A stretch of DNA of 5,341 nt from the NCBI GenBank assembly GCA_934646845.1, contig CAKUEV010000137.1, forward strand, positions 1-5,341, given 5' to 3'. This DNA comes from an uncultured Slackia sp. Its GTDB lineage: Bacteria > Actinomycetota > Coriobacteriia > Coriobacteriales > Eggerthellaceae. Positions 1-5,341 of this stretch are shown piece after piece (within the stretch, counting starts at the first letter, position 1; every line of letters starts with the position of its first letter). The position numbers were made by a program, and so were the translations under genes. The notes under the pieces were generated by a model. That model made no database searches. It was not told where the DNA came from and saw only the letters and a list, made by a program, of their open reading frames with translations.

Positions 1-1
1 T

Positions 2-145
2 CAGTGGATCGCGAACACGCTGTATCCCGACGCCTATGACGTCGACATGGTTGAGGTCACCAAGGAGTTCTACAGCTTGTTCTACCACGCCGATGTGACC
101 GACGAGCAGGCCCGCGAGATTCTTGGCAACAGCTACAACGGCTAA
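2..145 (+). CDS. ABC transporter substrate-binding protein, C-terminal fragment (probable iron/cobalamin type)
   Basis: Only the last 47 codons and a TAA stop are in the window; the start lies to the left. The fragment begins QWIANTLYPDAYDVDMVEVT and continues with KEFYSLFYHADVTDEQAREIL. An 'A-x-x-LYP' helix followed by an acidic '(K)EFY-x-LFY' helix and a final 'D-x-x-A-x-EIL' helix is the usual C-terminal ending of PF01497 (TroA/BtuF/FepB-like) periplasmic or lipoprotein binding proteins. These capture iron-chelate, haem or cobalamin and pass it to an ABC permease. The ligand cannot be told from this piece. No other transporter gene follows, and a terminator lies about 55 nt downstream, so this is the last gene of its transcript. 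The family call rests on recognition of a short tail and is moderate; the reading frame itself is clear. Confidence 0.62.
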   Translation, partial: QWIANTLYPDAYDVDMVEVTKEFYSLFYHADVTDEQAREILGNSYNG

Positions 146-199
146 GTTAAGAGCGGCTGCGGAAGAGACGCGTCGCGGCGTGTGATAGCGTGAAAGCGA

Positions 200-238
200 A
201 AAGGGACCGAAGCGATGTGCTTCGGTCCCTTTGTTTTT
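200..238. terminator. Intrinsic terminator between convergent genes, probably bidirectional
   Basis: A perfect 14-bp stem (200-213 paired with 219-232) closes a 5-nt loop (GATGT). On the plus strand it is followed by TTT-G-TTTTT, which would end the substrate-binding-protein transcript. On the minus strand the stem is followed by a run of four T, with the A-subunit stop 51 nt earlier, so it can also end the topoisomerase operon. No other terminator-like structure is present in 146-282. Confidence 0.9.
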
Positions 239-282
239 GCGGGAAATTGAAACGACGAGCAATCGAAGGTGACAGCGCTCCC

Positions 283-2535
283 CTACTCTTCCAGGTCGAA
301 TAGGCTCTTCATGTCGGTTTCCTTCATGGGGGCGCCAGCTGAAGGCAGTTTCTCTGCGCGGAACTTCTCGACCTGAGCTTTGCCGCCGATGAATTCTTCC
401 GCCGTGCCAACCATGGTCACCGTGCGGCTCCCCTTGATGGTGAGCGCCTGCACGCCTTGCGTCGAATTGGTGGTCTTCGTCTTCAGAAGTGACGTATTGA
501 AGTTCACCAGGCGATAGTCGCTCGACACGAGCGCCAGGTCGCGTTCTTCCTTCAGCACCGTGGCGTACACAAGCTTGGAGCCGCCGTAAATCGCGTTCTT
601 CAGGCGCTTGCGGTTCGTTTTGGTGGCGTATCCCGACAGCGCCACGCGCGCTACGCGGCCATTCTCGAAGACGAACAGCACGTCGGCCTTGTAATCTTCG
701 GGGTCGATGACCCAGGTCACGGTCTCGTCGGCGTCCATTTCCAAATCAGTGGGCAAATACGAGCCCAGCTGCGCCGATTTGGTGTCCTCGAACGCGGCGA
801 CCTTGCACTTGTACACCTGGCACTGGTTCGTGAACACGAGCAAATCGTGCGTGTTGGAGGAATCGAATTCGATGAAGGGCTCGTCGCCGTCTTTGTATTT
901 CAGCGTCGTGGCTTTGCGCAGCACGCGGTCGGTCATCTTCTTCAGATAGCCGTCGCGCGAGAGCATCATGGTCACGGGGTATTCCTCGACCTCGGGCTCG
1001 AGGTTCACCTCGACGATTTCCGAAGGTGCAACCAGGCCGGTTTTGCGCGGCATGACGTGCTTCTTATTCACCGCGGCAAGCTCGTCGTGGATGACCTTCT
1101 TGATCTTCTTCTCGCTCGCGAGAATCGCGTTCAGCTCGGCGATGTCGGCCTCGAGCTTCTCGATATCCTTCGTGCGGTTGATGATGTATTCCTCGTTGAT
1201 GTTGCGCAGCTTGATTTCCGCCACGAATTCGGCCTGGACCTGGTCGATGTTGAAGCCCTTCATGAGGTTGGGCACAACGTCGGCCTCGAGCTTCGTGCCG
1301 CGAATGATTGCGATGGCCTTGTCGATGTCGAGCAGAATCGCCTCAAGGCCGTGCAGCAGGTGCAAACGGTCGGTCTTCTTGTCCAAATCGAAGTTCATGC
1401 GGCGGCGGGTCGATTCGACGCGCCACGCCACCCACTCGCTTAAAATCTCGCGTACGCCCATGACGCGCGGATAGCCGTCGACGAGCACGTTGAAGTTGCA
1501 CGAGAACGAATCTTGCAGCGTGGTGGAGCGGAACAGCTTCGCCATGAGCTGCTCGGGGTCGACGCCCCTCTTCAGGTCGATGGCGATGCGCAGGCCGGAA
1601 AGGTCGGTTTCGTCGCGGATGTCGGCGATTTCACGCACCTTGCCCTCTTTGGAGAGTTTCACGATGCGCTCGATGATGACGTCGGTTTTGGTGGTGTACG
1701 GAATTTCGTACACTTCGATGATGCGCTCATCGGGCAGGTAGCGCCAGCGCGAGCGAATTTGGAAGCTGCCGAGGCCTGTGTTGAAGATGCGCTCCATTTC
1801 CTCGCGGCGGTAGATAATCTCGCCGCCGGTGGAGAAATCGGGCGCGGGCATGTATTCGAGCAGGTCGCACTCGGGGTCGCTTAGGAAGTGCATGGTTGCC
1901 GTGCACACTTCGTTCAGGTTGAAGCCGCAAATATCGGAAGCCATGGCAACGCCAATGCCCTTGTTCGCCGAGACGAGAATGTTGGGGAACGTGGTGGGCA
2001 GAAGACGCGGCTCCTTCATGGCGCCGTCGTAGCTGTCCACGAAGTCGACCGGGTCTTTGTCGATGTCTTTGAAAATCTCGGCGCAAATCGGCGAGAGCTT
2101 GGCTTCGGTGTAACGCGAGGCCGCATAGCTCAGGTCGCCGGAATAGTATTTGCCGAAGTTGCCTTTCGATTCGACAAACGGCGCGAGCAGCGCTTCGTTG
2201 CCCGTGGCAAGACGCACCATAGTTTCGTAGATGGCGGAATCGCCGTGCGGGTTGAGTTTCATGGTTTGGCCGACGATGTTCGCGCTCTTTTGGCGCGCGC
2301 CGTTCAGCAGGCCCATTTTGTACATGGTGTAGAGCAGCTTGCGGTGCGACGGCTTGAAGCCGTCGATTTCCGGGAACGCGCGTGACACGTTCGTGCTCAT
2401 GGCATAGGGCATGTAGTTCTGCTCGAGCGTTTGCGTGATGGGCTGCTCCATGACCTCGGAATGCAGGCCGATCACGTTGGGATTGTCAACGTGCTTTTTC
2501 TTCGGTTCGGTTTTGGTCTTCTTCTTTGTTGCCAC
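283..2535 (-). CDS. parC: Type IIA DNA topoisomerase subunit A (ParC/GyrA-like)
   Basis: A 750-residue DNA breakage-reunion subunit; it pairs with the B subunit encoded just upstream. A Lys-rich tail (1-20) is followed by the winged-helix domain. The catalytic Arg-Tyr pair is R141-Y142 in SRYTEAKL. The quinolone-region motif NPHGDSAIYE has S100 and E104 at the places of E. coli GyrA S83 and D87. I194 in NKGIGVAM matches the DNA-intercalating Ile. The tower and coiled-coil C-gate run to about 490 (ILASEKKIKKVIHDEL), and a degenerate beta-pinwheel region covers about 515-710. No GyrA-box (QRRGGKG-like) is visible, which favours topoisomerase IV-type activity over gyrase. Two residues are inserted between GNFG and the catalytic Tyr relative to E. 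coli GyrA. The start is GTG with an AAGGGGA site 4 nt upstream; the stop is TAG. The family is certain, but the parC versus gyrA name is a judgement. Confidence 0.93.
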   Translation of the reverse strand: MATKKKTKTEPKKKHVDNPNVIGLHSEVMEQPITQTLEQNYMPYAMSTNVSRAFPEIDGFKPSHRKLLYTMYKMGLLNGARQKSANIVGQTMKLNPHGDSAIYETMVRLATGNEALLAPFVESKGNFGKYYSGDLSYAASRYTEAKLSPICAEIFKDIDKDPVDFVDSYDGAMKEPRLLPTTFPNILVSANKGIGVAMASDICGFNLNEVCTATMHFLSDPECDLLEYMPAPDFSTGGEIIYRREEMERIFNTGLGSFQIRSRWRYLPDERIIEVYEIPYTTKTDVIIERIVKLSKEGKVREIADIRDETDLSGLRIAIDLKRGVDPEQLMAKLFRSTTLQDSFSCNFNVLVDGYPRVMGVREILSEWVAWRVESTRRRMNFDLDKKTDRLHLLHGLEAILLDIDKAIAIIRGTKLEADVVPNLMKGFNIDQVQAEFVAEIKLRNINEEYIINRTKDIEKLEADIAELNAILASEKKIKKVIHDELAAVNKKHVMPRKTGLVAPSEIVEVNLEPEVEEYPVTMMLSRDGYLKKMTDRVLRKATTLKYKDGDEPFIEFDSSNTHDLLVFTNQCQVYKCKVAAFEDTKSAQLGSYLPTDLEMDADETVTWVIDPEDYKADVLFVFENGRVARVALSGYATKTNRKRLKNAIYGGSKLVYATVLKEERDLALVSSDYRLVNFNTSLLKTKTTNSTQGVQALTIKGSRTVTMVGTAEEFIGGKAQVEKFRAEKLPSAGAPMKETDMKSLFDLEE

Positions 2536-2539
2536 GGTT

Positions 2540-2546
2540 TCCCCTT
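2540..2546 (-). promoter_or_regulatory. Ribosome binding site of the A subunit, supports the GTG start
   Basis: On the minus strand AAGGGGA lies 4 nt before GTG (2533-2535). No in-frame ATG lies near it, and the next in-frame ATG (M29) would remove part of the N-terminal segment, so this site fixes the start at GTG. Confidence 0.8.
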
Positions 2547-2569
2547 GGTGCGTGTGTCGGGCTCATCTA

Positions 2570-2591
2570 TCGAGCCGCGTGGGCGGCTCGA
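2570..2591 (-). other. Hairpin in the parE-parC intergenic gap
   Basis: A perfect 9-bp stem (TCGAGCCGC at 2570-2578 with GCGGCTCGA at 2583-2591) closes a 4-nt loop. It begins 14 nt after the B-subunit stop and lies about 24 nt upstream of the A-subunit Shine-Dalgarno. No T-tract follows on the minus strand, so it is not a standard terminator. It may mark an mRNA processing or stability site or tune relative expression of the two subunits; that role is inference. Confidence 0.55.
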
Positions 2592-2605
2592 GCGGTTATA
2601 TGGCG

Positions 2606-4600
2606 TTACTGCAGGTCGAGCTGGTCGAGGTATTCTTTGCCGTGCTCGGCGATGTGGCGCTTGCGGCCTTCGTCGTCGTTGCCGAGCAGCAGGTTGAACA
2701 TGTTCTCCATGGTGGCGACGTCTTCGGGCTCGACCTTGATCAGGCGGCGCGTTTCAGGGTTCATGGTGGTGAGCCACATCATGTCGGGGTCGTTCTCACC
2801 AAGACCTTTCGAGCGGTTGATCGAGCACTTCTGGTCGCCGATTTCCTTCAAGATGTTGTTCTTCTCGAGGTCGGTGTAGGCGAAGTACGTCTTTTCCTTG
2901 CAGTTGATCTCGTACAGCGGCGATTCGGCGATGTAGACGTAGCCCTCGTCGATGAGTGTGGGCACAAGGCGGTAGAGCATGGTGAGGATGAGCGTGCGAA
3001 TATGGTAGCCGTCAACGTCGGCGTCGGTACAGATGATGACCTTGCTCCAGTTGAGGTTATCCAAATTGAAGGTGCCCAGGTTCTTCATGCGCTTGTCTTT
3101 GACTTCGACGCCGCAACCCAGAACGCGCAGCAAGTCCATGATGATGTCGGACTTGAAAATGCGCGGATAATCTTCCTTCAGGCAGTTGAGAATCTTGCCT
3201 CGAACAGGCATGACGCCTTGGAACTCGGCATCGCGCGACGTGCGAATGGCGCCCGCTGCCGAGTCGCCCTCGACGATGTAGACTTCGCGGCGGCCTTTGT
3301 CTTTCGAGCGGCAGTCGATGAACTTCTGCACGCGGTTGGCCATGTCGGTTTTCTGCTGCAGGTTGGTTTTGATGCTCTGGCGCGTTTTCTCGGCGTTTTC
3401 GCGCGAGCGCTTGTTGATGAGCACCTGCTCGACGATTTTGCCGGCGGCTTCCTTGTTCTCGATGAGATACGTGGTGAGACGTTCCTTGAAAAATGCCGTC
3501 ATGGCCTGCTGGATGAAGCGGTTGTTGATGGCCTTCTTCGTTTGGTTCTCGTAAGACGTTTGCGTCGAGAAGCAGTTGGTCACGAGCACGAGGCAGTCTT
3601 GCACGTCTTGCCATTTGATGGCGGTCTCGTTTTTGGTGTATTTGTCCTGTGACTTGATGTATGCGTCAAGAGCGCTGGTCAGAGCGCTGCGCGCAGCCTT
3701 TTCGGGTGAGCCGCCGTTTTCGAGCCACGACGAATTGTGGTAGTACTCCTGCATTTGGAAGGTGCGCGAGAAGCACAGGCAGGCGGTGATTTTGACGTTG
3801 TAATCGGGCAAGTCGTCGCGGTCGCGGCCACGGCGGTCGGCCTGGATGAAGAACGGCTCGGTCAAATAATCGGCGCCGACCTTTTCCAGCACGTAGTCTT
3901 CGATGCCCTTGGGATAGCAGAAATCTTCCTCGGTGAAGCCTTCGGGGCCTTCGAGGCGCAGGCGGAAGGTGACGTTGGCGTTGACGACCGCCTGGCGGCG
4001 CATGGTTTCGCGATACCAGTCGGCAGGAATGTCGATGGACGTGAAAACCTCGAGGTCGGGGCGCCATTTAATGGTGGTGCCGGTGCGGTTTTCATCGGAA
4101 GGCTCGACTTGCAGCGCCTTCTTCTTGGCGCCGACGACTTTGCCTTTTTTGAAATGCAAGGAGTATTTGTTGCCGTCGCGCCAGACGTTGACGTCCATGT
4201 ATTCGGAGGCGTACTGCGTGGCGCACGAGCCCAGGCCGTTGGTGCCCAGCGAGAAGTCGTAGTCGCCGCCTTGGTTGTTGTTGTATTTGCCACCTGCGTA
4301 CAGCTCGCAGAAAACGAGCTCCCAGTTGAAGCGCTTTTCGGTGGGGTTCCAGTCGAGCGGGCAGCCGCGGCCGTTGTCTTCGACCTGGATGGAGCCGTCG
4401 GCGAAGGCGGTAAGCGTGATGAGGTCGCCATAGCCTTGGCGGGCTTCGTCGACGGAGTTGGACAGAATCTCGAAGGCGGCGTGCGCGCAGCCGTCCAAGC
4501 CATCGGAGCCGAAAATGACGGCGGGGCGCAGGCGTACGCGCTCCTCGTCTTTCAGCTGGCGAATGCTGTCGTTGCCGTAGTTGGCCGTGGTGTTTGCCAT
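2606..4600 (-). CDS. parE: Type IIA DNA topoisomerase subunit B (ParE/GyrB-like)
   Basis: A 664-residue ATPase/TOPRIM subunit. It captures a DNA segment and drives ATP-dependent passage through the break made by the A subunit. GHKL ATPase residues: catalytic E44 and Mg-binding N48 in FEILSNSVDEA, D75 in EDNGRGCP, the AGGK lid start (102-105), and the Gly-rich TNGLGS (120-125). The QTK loop is Q353-K355, with K355 matching E. coli GyrB K337. The TOPRIM domain has EGDSA (444-448), PVRGKILN (465-472) and the metal triad D526-D528-D530 in TDADVDGYHIRT. The GyrB tail motif RSKGLGE is at 596-602. It lacks the large insertion of proteobacterial GyrB. The frame stays open 49 codons upstream to 4747, but that part is Ala/Pro/Arg-rich and unlike the family. 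MANTTANYGND at 4600 fits the family start and has an AAAGAG site. Stop TAA; parC follows after 70 nt. Confidence 0.94.
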   Translation of the reverse strand: MANTTANYGNDSIRQLKDEERVRLRPAVIFGSDGLDGCAHAAFEILSNSVDEARQGYGDLITLTAFADGSIQVEDNGRGCPLDWNPTEKRFNWELVFCELYAGGKYNNNQGGDYDFSLGTNGLGSCATQYASEYMDVNVWRDGNKYSLHFKKGKVVGAKKKALQVEPSDENRTGTTIKWRPDLEVFTSIDIPADWYRETMRRQAVVNANVTFRLRLEGPEGFTEEDFCYPKGIEDYVLEKVGADYLTEPFFIQADRRGRDRDDLPDYNVKITACLCFSRTFQMQEYYHNSSWLENGGSPEKAARSALTSALDAYIKSQDKYTKNETAIKWQDVQDCLVLVTNCFSTQTSYENQTKKAINNRFIQQAMTAFFKERLTTYLIENKEAAGKIVEQVLINKRSRENAEKTRQSIKTNLQQKTDMANRVQKFIDCRSKDKGRREVYIVEGDSAAGAIRTSRDAEFQGVMPVRGKILNCLKEDYPRIFKSDIIMDLLRVLGCGVEVKDKRMKNLGTFNLDNLNWSKVIICTDADVDGYHIRTLILTMLYRLVPTLIDEGYVYIAESPLYEINCKEKTYFAYTDLEKNNILKEIGDQKCSINRSKGLGENDPDMMWLTTMNPETRRLIKVEPEDVATMENMFNLLLGNDDEGRKRHIAEHGKEYLDQLDLQ

Positions 4601-4605
4601 TCTCG

Positions 4606-4611
4606 CTCTTT
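4606..4611 (-). promoter_or_regulatory. Ribosome binding site of the B subunit, supports the ATG at 4600
   Basis: The minus strand reads AAAGAG, then 5 nt, then ATG (4598-4600). It is a modest purine-rich site. Its position supports this start over the upstream open extension, whose first codon lies at 4745-4747. Confidence 0.6.
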
Positions 4612-4628
4612 CGATGGTAGTGTTCCTC

Positions 4629-4736
4629 GCGCGGCTCGCTGCCCTCGCAGGCGCCGCCGCGCTTCCCGCCCGGGCCACGCCGCTTCGCAAGCGTGGCGTT
4701 GGTGGCGGGTTGCTGCTGGGCCAGGCCTTGCTGGCC
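4629..4736 (-). promoter_or_regulatory. Highly structured GC-rich leader region upstream of parE (three adjacent hairpins)
   Basis: Three inverted repeats sit side by side. The first pairs GCGCGGC (4629-4635) with GCCGCGC (4656-4662), with an inner CTGC/GCAG stem (4639-4642/4647-4650). The second pairs CCCGCC (4665-4670) with GGCGGG (4704-4709) and GCCACGC (4674-4680) with GCGTGGC (4691-4697). The third pairs GGCCAG (4719-4724) with CTGGCC (4731-4736). No T-tract follows any of them. They end 28 nt before the parE start codon, so they would lie in the 5' leader if transcription starts farther right. No known riboswitch or protein-leader class is recognised. Confidence 0.5.
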
Positions 4737-4753
4737 GGGTTGTTCAAACGCTG

Positions 4754-4762
4754 ACTTTACCA
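4754..4762 (-). promoter_or_regulatory. Possible extended -10 promoter for the parE-parC operon
   Basis: The minus strand reads TGG-TAAAGT, which fits an extended -10 (TGn plus a hexamer matching TATAAT at 4 of 6 positions). No convincing -35 is present at 16-18 nt. If used, transcription would begin near 4747 and give a leader of about 147 nt containing the three hairpins. Confidence 0.25.
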
Positions 4763-4802
4763 CATGCCGCGCGCGTGCCGAGACGATGACACAGCAAAAA
4801 CA

Positions 4803-4818
4803 TCGGACGTATGTTCGA
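4803..4818 (-). promoter_or_regulatory. LexA/SOS-box-like palindrome
   Basis: The minus strand reads TCGAACATACGTCCGA. The Gram-positive/actinobacterial LexA operator is CGAAC-N4-GTTCG, often flanked T...A; this site matches 11 of the 12 fixed positions. It lies 18 nt after the toxin stop and about 200 nt before the parE start, upstream of the -10 candidate. LexA control is inference. The same bases can form a weak AT-rich stem (AACAT/ATGTT) running into five T, so a weak terminator for the toxin operon is a rival reading. Confidence 0.4.
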
Positions 4819-4836
4819 TAAGTGCGAGAGTTTCGG

Positions 4837-5106
4837 CTACCATGCGGCGCGTTGGTGAATAAGCGCCTCGATGAAGGCGATATCGCGTTCGGCATCATAG
4901 GTATAGACGAGGTCGAAAGGATTCACTGCGAGCTTGCGTACGCCCGCGCCGAATTCGGAGCGAATTGATTCGGGCACCGCTTTCGAGCCGATGTCGCCGG
5001 CGGCCTCGATTGTGTCGAGGATGTCGAAGATCTTTCTTTCGATTTTTGCGGACGTCACGCCTGCGAGGTCGCTCGCGAATCGATCGGAGTAGAGCAACTT
5101 AGTCAT
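4837..5106 (-). CDS. RelE/ParE-superfamily toxin of a type II toxin-antitoxin system
   Basis: An 89-residue cytoplasmic protein of the usual size for this superfamily. It opens MTKLLYSDRFASDL (beta strand then helix), has a second helix (KIERKIFDILDTIE, 21-34), then the core strands EFGAGVRKLAV (51-61) and FDLVYTYDAERDIAFIEAL (64-82), and ends IHQRAAW. R57-K58 and H84-R86 are basic residues at places often functional in RelE-type toxins. Most RelE members cut mRNA on ribosomes and ParE members poison gyrase; the sequence does not settle which applies. The ATG at 5104-5106 is chosen because it overlaps the antitoxin stop (ATGACTAA, 8 nt), typical of translational coupling; no clear Shine-Dalgarno is seen. 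A TTG 30 nt upstream in frame is possible but lies inside the antitoxin gene and adds no family sequence. Stop TAG. Confidence 0.85.
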   Translation of the reverse strand: MTKLLYSDRFASDLAGVTSAKIERKIFDILDTIEAAGDIGSKAVPESIRSEFGAGVRKLAVNPFDLVYTYDAERDIAFIEALIHQRAAW

Positions 5107-5341
5107 GTTGCGCGCGTTTCCGTTCGACTGCGGCAAGGAGGTCGGCTCTCGATGAATGGAAGCGCCCTTGCGCGAAATCTTCCCGCGATTCCCTTAACGC
5201 TTCCGCCATGCGCGATTCATAAAGCGCGTTTTCAACGGCGCTGTCGATTTGCTTTTGAAGTACATCTTCGGACATAAAGACATACTTTCCCCGCCCGTTT
5301 TCGGTGATGTAGACGATTTGCGTATCGGCGAGCTGCTTGAT
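5099..5341 (-). CDS. Phd/YefM-like antitoxin, partial (N-terminus beyond the window)
   Basis: This gene is too short and truncated to stand out as an open frame, but reading the minus strand in from the right edge gives 80 residues and a TAA. The visible start IKQLADTQIVYITENGRGKY followed by VFMSED resembles the Phd/YefM fold segment 'x-PVxIT-x-NGR-x-xxVLxS-x-x'. This small DNA-binding dimer normally represses its own operon. The rest (about 27-80) is a charged, mainly helical tail rich in Glu, Arg and Ala (AVENALYESRMAEALRESRE, then DLLAAVERKRAQHD). Such tails wrap around and neutralise the toxin. Gene order antitoxin-toxin, the 8-nt overlap and the matching strand support a single operon. 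About 10-20 residues are probably missing. The promoter and operator would lie to the right of the window. Confidence 0.8.
   Translation of the reverse strand: MKQLADTQIVYITENGRGKYVFMSEDVLQKQIDSAVENALYESRMAEALRESREDFAQGRFHSSRADLLAAVERKRAQHD

Noticed and set aside
2435..3652. Long plus-strand open frame (405 codons) opposite parE/parC
   Set aside because: It is antisense to two clearly identified genes, has no recognisable domain, and is explained by GC-rich codon use in the real frame.
4601..4747. A 49-codon upstream extension of the B subunit
   Set aside because: It is Ala/Pro/Arg-rich and lies over the hairpin region. It resembles no family N-terminus, and the ATG at 4598-4600 has a ribosome site and a family-like start.
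3737..4789. Long plus-strand open frame (350 codons) opposite parE and its leader
   Set aside because: Same reason: a low-complexity Val/Ala/Gly-rich shadow of parE with no family resemblance.
4780..4800. A -35 box (TTGCTG on the minus strand) for the parE promoter
   Set aside because: It is about 32 nt from the -10 candidate, far beyond the usual 16-18 nt spacing.
4798..4820. Terminator for the toxin-antitoxin operon
   Set aside because: The stem is only about 5 bp and AT-rich before the T-run, which is weak. It is kept as a rival reading of the LexA-box-like site, not as a feature.
5107..5136. TTG start adding 10 residues to the toxin
   Set aside because: It lies inside the antitoxin gene, has no Shine-Dalgarno, and the added residues (MPQSNGNARN) do not fit the family; the overlapping ATG does.

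Overview
The window is a compact, GC-rich chromosomal segment. Its centre is a two-gene operon for a second-type bacterial type IIA topoisomerase (parE-parC / gyrB-gyrA-like), read on the minus strand. From memory of family sequences, the topoisomerase variant resembles the one found beside classical gyrase in Lachnospiraceae-type Clostridia and in Coriobacteriia. Together with the GC content and the style of the toxin-antitoxin pair, this suggests an Eggerthellaceae-like actinobacterium. That assignment is inference, since no rRNA or other marker is present.

Layout from left to right. Positions 2-145 (+) hold the last 47 residues of a probable ABC-transporter substrate-binding protein. A strong stem-loop with T-tracts (200-238) sits between this gene and the convergent topoisomerase operon and probably ends transcription from both sides. 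The A subunit (283-2535, -) starts at GTG with a good Shine-Dalgarno site. The B subunit (2606-4600, -) lies 70 nt upstream of it, and a 9-bp hairpin sits in the gap. Positions 4601-4836 hold no gene. This stretch contains three adjacent GC-rich hairpins, a weak extended -10 promoter candidate and a near-perfect LexA/SOS-box-like palindrome. Positions 4837-5341 (-) hold a type II toxin-antitoxin module: a RelE/ParE-superfamily toxin whose start overlaps the end of a Phd/YefM-like antitoxin by 8 nt. The antitoxin runs off the right edge.

How the genes fit together. The B subunit provides the ATPase and TOPRIM parts and the A subunit provides the DNA-cleaving tyrosine. Together they form an A2B2 strand-passing enzyme. 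The A subunit has no recognisable GyrA-box, so decatenation/relaxation (topoisomerase IV-like) is the more likely activity than gyrase-type supercoiling. The main points for a second look are the LexA-box-like site and structured leader ahead of the topoisomerase operon, the altered active-site surroundings of the enzyme, and the toxin-antitoxin pair directly upstream. No wholly new system is evident.
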